A DNA stretch of 64,000 bases from Trichobilharzia regenti (GCA_944472135.2 OX235263.1:26589379-26653378); one strand, 5' to 3'. Counted from the stretch's first letter, positions 45,363 through 58,284 are shown. Numbers and translations are program-made. Notes: generated by a model from the letters alone, not told the origin.

Positions 45363-45827
45363 TAATTTACACAGAAGTTCATCAAATACATATTCAAAAT
45401 TACCACTCGAAATCGTAGGTGTCAAAAGAAAGCTTATTCTTGAAATTAACCCTTAAGTTATGGTAAGGGTAGACAAATAAATTCTACAAACAGTAAATGA
45501 ATAGGATGGAGATGGTAGAAAGCCAATGCATACAAGACTGCGAATCGGTCAGTTATAGTCATAATTAGAAGAAACATAGCGGTTTTTTGATGTCAAATTC
45601 TTTTCATAATTTAGGATAGAAATTTAATCAGAGACAAAATTCCCGAAATCTAATCATAAAGCTCTAATCCTAACCCCAAATATTGCGCAACACCAGGTTG
45701 TGATTCCGAATGGCAGCCATATGCATGATTGTAAAAAACGCTTACACGAAACTGAAAGTTATCCCTAAATATTTTCACTGTTAGTTTTCATTACTTGCCA
45801 AGATCAGTCAGAGAGATAAAGTTGGAA
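45363..45827 (+). other. AT-rich intron sequence, no feature
   Basis: Nothing recognised. Confidence 0.4.
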
Positions 45828-46259
<432 letters not shown>

Positions 46260-46284
46260 TTGCTTTTTTGTCATGTTTTATAAT

Positions 46285-48008
46285 TTATTATTATTCCTTT
46301 GGTTTCCGAGTGGAACACAGGACTTCAACAACACATCTCCACTTTCTTCTATTTCCTGCTATCCTCTTCAGCTGGCTAGCGACACGACAGACCATAATCT
46401 CTCATCTATTCCTAGCAAGATCTACATGTCAGCCTCCCACCGACGACCCACTCGTCGCTTTCTATTCGGATTCCACTACAGATTATGCGTGGCGTGCTAT
46501 GTCGTTCGACAGCTTCCTCGGTGTATGCTCAGCCCATCACCATTTTCTCCCACATATATGTTAAGCCATCGGTTCTTAGTTTGTTCATTCCCCAGCAAGA
46601 CATTGTTTCCTTTTACTTATTCTTACTGGCCATTTTATAGTCAGTATGAAGCTAAATAAGGCAGCTATTAACGAAAGTCTACAATCTGTTGGAGATGCTT
46701 CTTTTTACACGCTGACCAAGTTTCTGATTCGTATAGAAGGATCGACTGGATATTGGTGTTTAAAATCCAAATCTTGCTCCTTATGCTGAATCAAGATTTC
46801 CAAAATGGTTTTGCGTTGATGAAGGCGTATCTTGCCTTTCACGATTCTGACTGGCTTTAACATTTTCATCCTTTCCGCTGGCATGTGGATGAAACCATGC
46901 TTACTAGACAGATAAGTGAAGGAGGTAACCTCTGTCAAATTTCTCCGGTTGAGAGTGATTGGCGCTGGATGTTGTTGTTGCTGTTGGCTGGTTATCTTCA
47001 TCACCTCGATCTTCTCTATGTTCACTTTGAGTCCTACCTTCGCGGCTTCTTCAGCCAATTTGTTGATTTCCCCTGTGAGTTTTCGAGTTTTTGTGTAAGT
47101 AGACATATATCATCTGCGAAATCCAGATCTTTTAGAGTTTTCCTATCGGTCGTTCAGCCCATTCCTGTCTCCTCGCTCCTCCCGAAAGTATGACGCATAA
47201 TCCAATCCAACACAGCTAAGAATATCATCGGTGACTATAGACAGCCTTGTCTTGCTCCTGTGTTCACTTCTAACGTCTCGTTGAGTTTCCCACTGTGGAT
47301 CATCTGACACATGCTATTGTCATGTAGCTGTTGGATGAGGTTGATAAAGATTTGTGGTTCTGCACGCCGTAGTGTTAAAGCAGTTTCCAAATCACTTCTC
47401 GGTCAATGCTGTCTGGTGAAGGCCTTCTCGAAGTCAATGAAGCTGAGGTAGAGGTTTGACCGCTGGCCTATGCTCTGTTCTGTGATAACGATGCAAAGAA
47501 CTGCAATCTGTTCAGCAGATGATTTGCATTTCCTTAATTCAGCTTCTTCCGGTGGTTGACGGAGTTCTGTATCCAGTGCATCCTTTATCTCTTCGTAATA
47601 ATGCGACCTAATATTTTGCACAGGCCTGAGTCTCCTTTCTTTGACAAATTGACGAGATAGCTAGCCTTTATTCCAGTTGGTAGGTACCTTAATTTCTTTC
47701 CAAACATTTTGTAATAATGGCGCGGGAATATCTGCCTAAGACTCTGAAGTACTTTGGGGTGGAGGAATTCTGTCTGGTCCTGCTGCCTTCACGGCCGGGC
47801 TTCAGTAGCTTGATAGAATTAAGGATTTTTGTTTTTGTTGGAACATTGGTGTCAACAGGCGGGCGGTTCTGTGCGTGCTGTCAGTGGTGGTTGTATTTCT
47901 GGGAGAGTTACAGGTGATACTGGATTCAAGAGTCCCTTGAAGTGATCATCCCACTGTTTTATTTGTCTCTACTCCTTGTTAATCAGGTTCCCTTTAACAT
48001 CTTTTGTC
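46285..48008 (-). mobile_element. RTE (SR2-like) LINE, 3' 1.7 kb, broken
   Basis: Tail complement 'gagtggaacacaggacttca' (46308-46327) then the antisense ORF. Minus frame 46705-47106 reads 'EINKLAEEAAKVGLKVNIEK' and 'EVTSFTYLSS' (RTE thumb region). Minus frame 47403-47621 reads 'DALDTELRQPP', 'EQIAVLCIVITEQSI' and 'NLYLSFIDFEKAF', the RTE RT block with FxDFEKAF. It is truncated at its 5' end at about 48008, beside a (TA)n(A)n tract. Confidence 0.87.
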
Positions 48009-48012
48009 ATGT

Positions 48013-48026
48013 ATTATATATATATA

Positions 48027-48085
<59 letters not shown>
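48013..48085. repeat. (TA)n followed by 56-base A tract
   Basis: Simple repeat at the 5' break of the RTE copy: (TA)n 48013-48030 and A run 48031-48085. Confidence 0.9.
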
Positions 48086-48087
<2 letters not shown>

Positions 48088-48347
48088 TACATTTGTGTAT
48101 GTTATATGGGCTCATTTCCTAGCTGACGTATTTCTTACCCTCACCATGTTTCTCAGCCTAATAGGAATCCTGGAAAAGACGGAAGTTTGATAGTGAGACT
48201 ATCAACCCCAAACCCCAGTCCAATAACACTTCTGTAACTTTGCCATATAAATTATTTATTGCAATAGGATTGAATGGAGACGATCATAGATAGTGTAAAT
48301 GAATTTAGCTCAGAATGACTACCAAAATTATTTTCTGCTTTTGGCAG

Positions 48348-48386
48348 CTTTCAACCCTGATGGCGGAATTGCTGCAAACAGAGTTG
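48348..48386 (+). CDS. Probable 39-bp micro-exon of the protocadherin-like gene
   Basis: Preceded by a strong acceptor ('ttttctgcttttggcag', 48331-48347) and followed by donor 'gtaact' (48387-48392). Exon C ends in phase 1. Joining it here gives SFNPDGGIAANRV with no stop and leaves phase 1 again. The joined linker EIKG, then seven residues, then Asp-Gly, has the same spacing as the linker after the third or so DxNDN motif in delta-protocadherins (EIRG...DG, from memory). Schistosomes are known for very small exons. No RNA evidence is available and the 9.7-kb intron is long, so this remains probable rather than proven. Confidence 0.5.
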
Positions 48387-48392
48387 GTAACT

Positions 48393-49084
48393 GACTATTT
48401 TACCTTTAATTCCATTGGGAATGTAATGCTTTTCTCCAAAAAAATATACATCCTGACTTCGTTGATTAAATATGATAAAAAAATTTTAACGTCAATTAAT
48501 TAAGTCCACTTTTGTGAATACTATTCTTGATGGACGAAACGGTCGAATCAGCAAATGTTCTCGTTCGATGGGATCAGATAAATAAGTGACATACTAAAAA
48601 GTTAGAAGAATTGTTTGAAGAAACTGATAATCAGGCTTCAGATGATTATATGCTATTAACATCAACCTAATATTTTGACACAGGTATTCTATGAACTAAT
48701 AGTATATATAGTGAAACATTAGGCCAGCGAAAAAAAGAACATCATTATAATACAGTTGAAGAGTTTATACTACATATAAAAAAGCGGTGAATGTAACGTT
48801 TACATGAATATAAATTAAATTAGCTTCTAAAGAAATATGTGAGATAAATTTCCTTAATTTCCATGATCGGTATAATTACTTTTGGATTGTAACTGACCAA
48901 AAATTATAGTACTGAATGATTTTTGCAAGTCATGTTGGATTATAACAGTTAATTTCAGAAAAAAATGTCAGTTTTAGCTCAGCGGGTCAAAAGTAGTATG
49001 AGGTATATAAACTTGGAGACTTTTGTGATATTTTGATTTAATTAATTCGTAAAATTTGGATTGACGGAACTCGTTTATAGGAAT
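48393..49084 (+). other. AT-rich intron sequence, no feature
   Basis: No further cadherin exon recognised here or downstream in the window. Confidence 0.4.
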
Positions 49085-49620
49085 TAGGATTTAAGACGCC
49101 TGGAGGCAGTTAGAAGTAAGTATTACCTTGGCTGGGTTTCGTGTTTATTGGCACTTACCAGTTAGCATAGTGAATCTCCATTCTTCAGGGATTTCATGTC
49201 TATTCGGAGATTCAAACCAGCATCACCCAGTTCTCGAGTTGTAGACGCTGCCACTGAGCTGTTCGAGTTCTCGATTGACTTTCTATAGAACTGTTTTGGA
49301 TACTTTGGTTTTCTTCTGTCGTGCGTCTAGTTATTCGTGGTGGTGTAGACTGAATTCTATTAATCACATTATCAATATATTCACCATGTTAGATGACTTG
49401 ACATCGCGGGTCACACTGAATTGTTGTCAAGCGATCGGAGGCAATCGGCAAATAACTATATTTGATCTAGTTTTTTTGATAGTTGGCACTAGCCACCAGG
49501 ATTGTCTGTAATTCTTATTCAGCGTCCTCCACAATGACGAGACATCGAGAATTGTGAACACAGTGAAAACTTGACTGTCTACACTAAAACCAGGGACTAG
49601 ACAAATGATATTATTTCCTA
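49085..49620 (-). mobile_element. SINE-C, two minus copies in tandem, degraded
   Basis: First copy 49085-49290: 'gcctggaggcagttagaagt', 'agattcaaaccagcatcacc' (49209-49228), A-box complement. Second copy 49330-49510: 'gtgtagactgaattctatta' (tail complement), 'gatcggaggcaatcggcaaa' (49433-49452). A plus tail piece near 49560-49600 ('gactgtctacactaaaac') may belong to another copy. Confidence 0.68.
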
Positions 49621-49834
49621 GCTTGAGATCAGTAAAGAATTACTATTTTTATCACTACAGTGATTTTAAAACTTAGCAAAAATAGGAGACGGATAATGCG
49701 ATGATTGTCTACTTTATTACGGAAATAGTGTTTTGGCATTTTAATATAGCAATGACTTTGTGAAGTAAACTCGAGAATGCCGTTCGCAGTAGTGATCTGG
49801 AAAAAAGATACTTCAATCCCTCCATCGCTGTCAT

Positions 49835-51995
49835 TATTCCATTAGGTTCTGAGTAGGATATAGGGTTTCAACGGCACATTTCCATTTCATCTTATTTTCC
49901 ACAATCCTCTTGAGATGGATGCATGATTTCCCATAAGCTCTTATATGCTAAAATGATTTCCTCCACGTCACGCCAAGACTGAAGCCGATTTCATCGATTC
50001 TAACCGCAGTCAAATTCGAGTGCTGGTCTGGCGGGCGTTGTTACTCAACGGTCTCCTCAGTGTGTGTCTACTACACTTTCATTCCTATCTTCATATGTGT
50101 TATACGATAGGTTCTTGGTCGGTCTATTCCTAGAATTCCTTTTTTAGTCCTTCCTGACCGTCTGACCCTCAGTTTGAAACCTGCCAATGCAGCTGTTGAT
50201 AGAAGTCTCTAGTATCCCCTGTTCGAAACTCTTTCTTTGACATACACGTCGATTCTCTTAACTATATGGAAGCACTGACTGACTTGATGTTACTGTCGAA
50301 AATCCTAATCTTGTTCTTTAACCTTAGTGCCATGGGTTTCCAGACTGATTTCAGAGTAATGGTTGTCTCTCTTGCTTTTTGATGCTGTCCTTGGCGTCCT
50401 GATCAATGCCTCTTATGGTTGAAATGATGCTTTTTCAAGTAAGGGCAAGAAGTGACCACCTTTGAATTCATTCTGTTGACAGCAACTGGTACTTGTGGCC
50501 TCTGATTGTTGAGTGTCTTAATCACCACTGTCTTTTCGATATTCATTTTGAAGTGCTGTCTTCGCTGCTACCCATTTCTGTCAAATATTTGACTTTTACT
50601 GGTAGATCTGTGAGTTTATTTGATGCGTGAAATAGATCGTCAGAGAAGTCCAGAGTTTCTAGAGTCATTTTTGGTCCAACGCATGTGCTGCTTCTTATTC
50701 CCATGTGCCTGCCTAATGGTGCAGTTTGCCACAGTCAGAAACATAACCACTGAAAGTAGGCAGCGTTGTCTTACTCATGTTATCACTTCAAAGAAATCAC
50801 TGAGTCGTTTTCCTTTGTGTATCATTTGACATATGGCACTATCATAGAGCTGTTGACTTAGGCTGATACAAGTTAAGTTAGTGCATTCTGTGCTGTTGAA
50901 ATATTTTCCCTATTACTTCATAGTCGACTTTTCGAAGGCCTTTTGAAAGTAGATAAATGTGAGGGGGAGATTTGACCAATATTCTCTGCTCTGTTTGATG
51001 GTGATGCTCAGAGCTGCAGTTTGATCCATACATGCTTTGTTTGGGACGGAGTTCTTCATCTAGAATATATTTTATTCCTTTTAGGATCGTGCAAGTTAAT
51101 ATTTTTCATTGCAATGGACAGGATCATTATCCTGCGCCAGTTTTTTGCGAAGGCTAAATTCACTCTTATTTGGTAGTATTACAAAGTAGACTTTCTTTGT
51201 CCAGTCGTTAACTTTTTTCTATTGCAAACTTTCATTTATAATGGCGTTAGGATATAGGTTGCAGTCTAAAGATTCGTCTCTATTGCTTCAGTGAGAATTC
51301 CGTCTGGTCCTGCTGCCTTCCTGACTAATGTTCAATGGCTATATTGCATTCAAGATTTCTTCTTTCGTTAGAGGATTGGTGTCCACAGGCAAGCAGTTCT
51401 GTACGTGCTGTTGGTGGTATTTCTAGACGGGTCGCATGTGATGGTAGATTCAAGACTCCTTTGAAGCGATCATCTCATTGTTTTATTTGTCCCTCCTCCT
51501 TGGTAATCCGGTTTCCTCGACTATCCTTCATAGGTTTCACGTGTGCTGATAGATACCTGGTTTTCTGATATAATCTTCTCAGTTCTCTGTAACTTGAAGC
51601 CTCCCGATTCTGCTTCAGTTGACAGTGAGTTGAAAGATTGCCTTATTCCATTCCTAGCACCCTCCTTCACTTTTTTATTCATTGCAGTGCACATTGATTT
51701 CGGCTTTTTCTTCCTCTGTTGTCCGTCTTTCCATTGCATCGTCTTCTCTTACAATATCCTCCTCTCTTTCATTAGCTCCCAGGTATCCGTTGAGAGGCAT
51801 TCCTTCTCTTATCTCTTCTTCCTACCTAAGACAGCTGCTTGAGTTTTCTTCAACTTCACTTTGAAATAGTTCCTATATTCTTTAACATAAATGACCTCAG
51901 TGATGCTACATAATGTCTGTAGCTTTGCCTTGCTGGTTGTAGTGCAGGTATCCTTTGTAGTTTCATTCTCCAGATGCCGAGTTCATTTTTAAAAA
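49835..51995 (-). mobile_element. RTE (SR2-like) LINE, longest copy (2.2 kb), broken
   Basis: Tail complement 'gagtaggatatagggtttca' (49851-49870). The antisense ORF then follows the same map as 46285-48008 to about 51500, continuing 5' through the linker before the RT: minus frame 51521-51739 reads 'CTAMNKKVKEGARNGIRQSF' and 'LSTEAESGG', resembling the RTE segment between endonuclease and RT. The endonuclease domain is missing. Many stops. Confidence 0.85.
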
Positions 51996-52569
51996 CAGCG
52001 AACATAGCATATATTGATGTCTTTCAGTCTCATTTTTACTCTTCAGTTAAGAGAATGATTAACACAGAACGGATACAAAGAATATTCAGCATTACTAAAT
52101 ATCTAGACTATCTTATGTTACAAATTTCCTACAATCCTTAGCATTAAATGTTACATATTAGTGAGTGGAAATTCTGACTCTGTCTAACTAGGCTTCTTAT
52201 CTTACGGTGTATTTTTTTTTGTAAAACATGAAACTGTTACATGCAAAGCTTAACTAATATCTTTTCTTCGAGATAAGTAGATTCCCTAAGCTTCTAATGT
52301 CAGACAATTTTCACTTAGATAATGAGTTGTGTTTAAGACTGACAAAATAGACCATCTACCTTTGAATCCACTGTTACAAGATATACGTTTCAAGGAATGT
52401 AAGCATAACGCATAGAAAAGAAACTCAATGTAACAATATCTTGCTTAGTTCTGATGGACATTACTCAAATTATCATTTAAAGTAATAGAGTAGATTATTT
52501 CTTTAAATGTCATATTCATCAGAAAAGTATAACATAGTTATATTGCATGTAGATTTCATTTTTTTGTTA
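51996..52569 (+). other. AT-rich sequence, no feature
   Basis: Nothing recognised. Confidence 0.4.
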
Positions 52570-52866
52570 ATTATAAAAGCACGTTGAAGATGAGGCAGTA
52601 ACTCATCGAAGAAGACATTGCATCATGGTTGCGCTATGTTGTGAATTCACAGAAGTTAGAATTCATGGGCCACTGGATCGGCTCCTAGCGGCTCAATGGT
52701 CTACAAGCTTGCCTTGTAACCAGAAAGTCCTGGGTTCTAGCCTTGGCAGTGAGTGCGTGCTGATGAAGAGTCCCGAACTGAAACGAAACAGCCTTCCAGT
52801 ACTCACAGGTTTTCCAATGGTTCTCCAAATGATGTCAGCACATGATAAAATCCTCCATGCAATGAA
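52570..52866 (+). mobile_element. SINE-A, nearly full copy
   Basis: 'gaagatgaggcagtaactca' (52586-52605), 'agttagaattcatgggccac', A box 'cggctcaatggtctac', B-box region 'gggttctagcc', ribozyme remnant 'tgatgaagagtcccgaactg' with 'acgaaacagc', tail ending 'tcctccatgcaatg'. Stem II is damaged. Confidence 0.85.
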
Positions 52867-53477
52867 GTGATGATGCTTATCAGTTTGTACATAAAGATTT
52901 TAGGTGTGAGAAAGTCTGGGCTACATGAAAAGTCCTCATCTCATCATTTATGAAAAAACAAACAAAACGAGTGGTGCAGCCTAGAGACTGTTTTCGGCGA
53001 TTTCAGTTTCTTCAGATGTATAGTGACATTTTTCGTATAAAGAGATAATAACAAAGGTTAGATCAACATCAAAATTGAAGAAGGGCTGAGTGAACCTTAA
53101 GGAGTATGTCTCCGTAGGGAACTAACATGGAGTGGTCAATTGACTAGTTTCTTTAACTAGGTGTCAGCCATATCCGAGGGATTTGCCTCCTTGATTGTCT
53201 AAAAGAAAGGGAACAAGACTTCTTGAAAGGAATCTTTATACGAAAATGGGTATCTAACGATACTTCTTGACAAGATTATTGAAATGAAAGCTTAGAGACA
53301 TGAGACATTGTCCGCTTGGATTTCAAAGGTGGTGTAACTTGTGCAATCTCTTATAAAAGAATTTCAATACCATTGAGGAGGACATTCTCATCAGCAGCTT
53401 GGAAAGTAGTGTTTAGAAGGTTTCAGTCAGGGATAATGCCCTCAGTTGTTGTAATTTCTCCACAGCATCATGTTTTC
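52867..53477 (+). other. Unidentified sequence
   Basis: 53290-53500 has a possible LINE-like reading ('LDFKGGVTCAISYKRIS') but too weak to assign. No gene. Confidence 0.3.
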
Positions 53478-53665
53478 AACTTTATTCCTTCGAGTCCCAA
53501 ATGGAACGTGTGGCTCTAGGCTTGAGTTCTGAAGTTTCGCCTAAGCTCCCCTCCCTATCGGTCTTAGTGCGAGCTAAGCGACGTTGAAGAGTATGCCAAC
53601 CGGGAACTGAACTTCAGACCATGTTTCTTGGTGACTAGGATTCAATCGCTGAACCATTAATGAGG
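53478..53665 (-). mobile_element. SINE-B2, degraded
   Basis: Tail complement 'aaatggaacgtgtggctcta' (53500-53519), body 'agtgcgagctaagcgacgtt', head complement 'gggaactgaacttcagacca' and 'tcgctgaaccattaatg'. Confidence 0.72.
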
Positions 53666-53939
53666 CGGATTTATAGGCTACACATTCTCATATCTATCTG
53701 AGCCCTTTCAATATACAAAAACGTGTATCATATAGCAATGTACCTAGCAGTACATTCACACACAGGGACGACTCATCGATCTTTACAAGTACGGGTTTTA
53801 GAGCATATTTTTAAATGACTGCAGAAGCAAATGGAACCCCGTGAATACATTAATGATGAAAAACAGACGGCCTAGCTTTTCTAATGCGACATATATCATA
53901 GATTTTAAGGTATTGGTTTTGTAGAGATTTTCACTGATT

Positions 53940-54095
53940 GCATGGTAGAAGTTAGAATTCAAAGACAATTGAACTAGGTCCCAGTGGCTCAATGGTCTAT
54001 GAGCTCGCCTTGTAACCAGAAGGTCCTGGGTTCGAACCCCAGTGGGTGCGTACTGATGAAGGGTCCCAGGCTAGGACGAAACAGCTATCAAGTGT
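53940..54095 (+). mobile_element. SINE-A, 3'-truncated, well-preserved tRNA-like part
   Basis: A box 'agtggctcaatggtctatga' (53982-54001), 'cttgtaaccagaaggtcctg', B box 'gggttcgaacccc' (54028-54040), ribozyme segment with stem II GTCC/GGAC and GAAAC intact (54046-54078) but core ATGAAGG. It breaks off before the stem I 3' strand. Confidence 0.85.
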
Positions 54096-54542
54096 GCAAT
54101 ATATTATAGAAGCAGTATATAAAAATTGTGTTTACATGTATTCTAAACCTACCAGCTTTCAGATATGTTTAAGATGTACTCTGTAGTTTGTGGTAGTCCT
54201 ATCAATTAGGAAGTTTACACCACTCTTATTTGTTTGAAAACAGTTCGTTATTACATTAAACCCTCCGTCGCAAACTTTGTTTTAATACTAAGATAGATGT
54301 ACTATTATCTTCTTTCTTTGGTTTAATGATGTCCATTGTTGTTTTGACCCTCAATATGTCCTTTTAACTTAGCTTGTCTTCGTTTTCTTACCCATTTATG
54401 CTCTATAAGAATATGATAATAGTAGTGGATTTATTGTGCTACAATGTTTATATCCTGTATAATATTTCCAGCGGAGTTTAATGCAAGATATTTTCTCTTT
54501 GTCCAGGATCTCCAAATAAAAGATTAGTTTATAGAAAATTAA
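54096..54542 (+). other. AT-rich sequence, no feature
   Basis: Nothing recognised. Confidence 0.4.
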
Positions 54543-56460
54543 AACAAATGATTCAGCGAAGAGACTCTTTTCAACGAATTTATCATCAAGCTGTACATAT
54601 ATATATATAAGGTTTTTAAGAAGCTGTATCCGGTGAGGGAATTGAATCTTAGGTGTGAATGCATAAAATAATAATAATATTAATATGAAGTGCAATTAAA
54701 ACTAAAATGTTTGTGATTATAATCGTAGTTAAATGTCAAGTGGCAAAGCAAATTAATATCATATATAGATAGAATAATTCATAGGATGGATAGAACTTGG
54801 AAGGGATGTGCAATTATAGGATTAGTAGACAAATCGAATAAAACAAAAACGTTACGTAATATTGTGTGAAATTTAATAGCATAGAATTTATCGTTGTAAA
54901 AAAGAAGAATTGATTTAGAATGACAAGTGAAAAAAAAAAAATAATACCGGGGACAGTTCAAAGTGAGAATAGTAATAATAACAATTGACTTAATAAGGAA
55001 GAGTATACAAATTGAATAGACAAAATGGTTCCCTGAAGCCTATAATCGAAAGCTTTCAAATGTATAAAAGGTATGTAGATGACACCTTTATTATTTGCAA
55101 TAGTGATTGTAACCTGAATAATATATTAAGTGTATTTAATGAGTGCCATCCTGCTATAATATTCACACTCGAAATGGTGAACGAGTCTAGCATTCATTTC
55201 CTCGATGTGAACTTATCAAGAAGGACCGATGGAACTCTGAAGAGATCGATTTATCGTAAGCTGTTATGGAACAGTCAACTGACGAATTTCTACAGCTGGG
55301 TACCCATTTGTCGAAAACGAAACCTGGTCCGGTCGCTTGCCACTCGTATTCGACGAATATGTAGCACTGATACTGTGGAAGATGAGTTATACACTTTGAG
55401 GAAAATCCTAATGGAAAATGGATTTCCACCACGTTTTATAGATAAGAATATACATTCAAAGCCTACAAAACGTGACTTATCAACCGCTCCCAAGAAAATA
55501 CTTTACATGAGCTTAGAATTCAAAGGGACTTAGCTTCCGATATCATGAAACGAAGGATATCACAGTCCCTGAAAAGAACATTCCCTGCTGCATCTCTGAG
55601 AATAGCATTTACTAGCCGACCATTACTGTTCTATAACCTGAAGGACAAGATCCCGCTAGTGACCAACTCTATGTTCGTTTATCAATGCACCTGCTCTAAA
55701 AAAAAAAGGTTTATCGGTCGTTTGACTCGAGTTTTTTCAAGAGGGTGCAAGAACACTATCCTGCATGGCTACGAAACGGTGGAAGTGGAGCAATAAGAAG
55801 TGCGATCATTGAACATACGTACCCGACTCATATGTATTCCTGAAGCTTTCGCCATCGATAAAGAAAAGTCAGATCTCTGTATACAGAAAGAGTTCGTTCA
55901 TTCCCTCCAACGTTCATGGCTTTAATCCCTCTGTGCTAAACTATGGTAATCCCCAATCACATTTCAGCTCTACCAATTTTTCATTTTTCATTTTGTCTAT
56001 TCAATTCGTATACTCTTCCTTATTAAGTCAATTGTAATTATTACTATTCTCACTTTGAACTGTCCCCGGTATTTTCACTTGTCATTCTAAATCAATTCTT
56101 TTTTACAACGATAAATTCTATGCTATTAAATTTCACACAATATTACGTAATGTTTTTGTTTTATTCGATTTGTCTACTAATCCTATAATTGCAGGCCCCT
56201 TCCAAGTTCTATCCATCCTATGAATTATTCCATCTATATATGATATTAATTTTCTTTGCCACTTGGCATTTAACTACGATTATAATCACAAACATTTTAG
56301 TTTTAATTGCACTTCATATTGTTATTATTATTATTTTATGCATTCACACCTAAGATTCAATTCCCTCACCGAATATAACTTCTTAAAAACCACATATATA
56401 CGACTGTACAGCTTGATGATAAATTCGTTGAAAAGAGTCTCTTCGCTGAATCACTTATTT
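54543..56460 (+). mobile_element. Penelope-like element flanked by ~470-bp inverted arms
   Basis: Left arm 54543-55026 and right arm 55988-56460 are reverse complements with small differences (for example 'gattcagcgaagagactctt' against 'aagagtctcttcgctgaatc'). Between them is PLE coding sequence. Frame 55012-55533 has the RT catalytic box R-Y-V-D-D-T-F (YVDD at 55072-55083), 'HFLDVNLSRR' and the thumb 'LRKILMENGFPPRFIDKN'. A one-base frame change near 55526 leads to 55545-55796 with 'SLKRTFPAASLR', a weakened GIY-YIG start ('FVYQCTCSKKKRFIGR') and then a stop. C-terminal signature 'LCIQKEFVHSLQ' is near 55873-55910 in another frame. The N-terminal RT part is missing. PLEs can have terminal repeats in inverted orientation. 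Confidence 0.87.
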
Positions 56461-57059
56461 TTATAACAATTACATGTACATTACACAATTCAGATAAATT
56501 ACGTCTCCTCATTATTTTGTTGAAATTTATAAAGGGAACGTTCAACAGAATACCAATGGAATAGTTAACTATGAAGTTTAGAGTACAAGTTATCACTTAT
56601 ATTCCTATCAGTGTTACCGCATAGAATGAAACAAGCTGACATGGAATGACTTACTTTCGAAGAGTTCATTTTCACTTATGATAGAGAAACAGACTAGGCG
56701 GGGCTGTGTGAAGAGTAATATCTATACTAACGTGAAAAAATAATGAATTAGTTGAGACAAATATACAGAAATTTCTCGAAATGTTTGATAGCTGAAGGAG
56801 GGAAATTATTTAAGAGGAGAAATTGTTTCCCGAAGAAACTAAAAAAAAGAAAATATTATACGGACTACTTTTCTTCAGATAGCAGAATGTTCACATTGAA
56901 TCATGGGATTTATGAAAAAAAAGACAATTGCAGTGAAGAAAATTTTATTTTTAACGAAGTCATCAACTAGAAGGTTGTACATTCGTGTTTGTTGTAAATG
57001 GGTGAGAAAGTTCCGGAATTAATTCCGGAAAAAGATTAAATTGATAAAATTACAAAATG
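56461..57059 (+). other. Unidentified sequence
   Basis: AT-rich. A 72-codon Lys-rich frame (56752-56970) has no recognisable family. Confidence 0.35.
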
Positions 57060-57560
57060 TAATAATCAAGAAGATTGGTTAGAAACGCTGTGTACCTCTG
57101 AGCAGAAAGTGAAACCTAATACACTCTCTTACCTCGAGGATCTGGAAAATATGCACTGAGGAGTCAATTCACGAAGAAATGCGAAACTTCTGAAGGACCT
57201 TCATAGAAAAAGACTTCCCACCCAGATTCTAAAACCAAAGAAAACACCTGAAAATGTCCAAGTCACCCGTAAAAGGTTGCTGATACTCAACCTCGAATTT
57301 AAAGTGGTACCGAAGCAGAACTCTTCTATAGACGCCTTTCCAAGTCTCTCAGTAAAATATACTTGCTGCCGACTTACGAGTAAACTTCTTCTGCAAAAAA
57401 CTATTGAACCAGCACATAAAAGACAAGCTGTCGAATTGAACCACCTTGACATGCGTATACCAGTCCACTGGTTCATGTGGTGCCTAGTACATTAGCCGTA
57501 CCATGCGCTCGCTTGTAAACACACTCTGGAACCCTATCTAGTTTAGTTAGCGAAAGAAGA
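57060..57560 (+). mobile_element. PLE remnant (RT end and endonuclease start)
   Basis: In mixed frames: 'LLKDLHRKRLPTQI' near 57187-57230, 'LLILNLEFK' (57276-57302), and 'CVYQSTGSCGA' (57453-57485) followed by a stop and 'YISRTMR', which mirrors the PLE CVYK.xCSCG..YIGRT motif. Many stops. Confidence 0.62.
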
Positions 57561-57761
57561 ATGCAAAGGTGTATATAGTTTGGTTACAGAAACATCCAGT
57601 AAATTCAGGACATTCAGCTTCATTTGAAAAGTCCTTCAAACTCATGTGCAGTATATGATCAAACCTAACAAAGGGAGTGATATCAAGGCATCTAGGAATA
57701 GCTGAGACACAAGTGACTCAGAAACTCAAGCTCACTATATTTGTTCAAAAGAAATAAGATT

Positions 57762-58261
57762 NNNNNNNNNNNNNNNNNNNNNNNNNNNNNNNNNNNNNNN
57801 NNNNNNNNNNNNNNNNNNNNNNNNNNNNNNNNNNNNNNNNNNNNNNNNNNNNNNNNNNNNNNNNNNNNNNNNNNNNNNNNNNNNNNNNNNNNNNNNNNNN
57901 NNNNNNNNNNNNNNNNNNNNNNNNNNNNNNNNNNNNNNNNNNNNNNNNNNNNNNNNNNNNNNNNNNNNNNNNNNNNNNNNNNNNNNNNNNNNNNNNNNNN
58001 NNNNNNNNNNNNNNNNNNNNNNNNNNNNNNNNNNNNNNNNNNNNNNNNNNNNNNNNNNNNNNNNNNNNNNNNNNNNNNNNNNNNNNNNNNNNNNNNNNNN
58101 NNNNNNNNNNNNNNNNNNNNNNNNNNNNNNNNNNNNNNNNNNNNNNNNNNNNNNNNNNNNNNNNNNNNNNNNNNNNNNNNNNNNNNNNNNNNNNNNNNNN
58201 NNNNNNNNNNNNNNNNNNNNNNNNNNNNNNNNNNNNNNNNNNNNNNNNNNNNNNNNNNNNN
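57762..58261. other. Assembly gap, exactly 500 N
   Basis: The round length suggests a placeholder gap of unknown true size. The continuous frame running across it is meaningless. Confidence 0.98.
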
Positions 58262-58284
58262 ACTGTTAACTAGAAAGAGCTAAA

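Noticed and set aside
53290..53520. CR1-like reverse transcriptase fragment
   Set aside because: Only a few residues resemble the family and they need frame changes.
57741..58283. Open frame of 180 codons
   Set aside because: It runs through the 500-N gap, so almost all codons are unknown.
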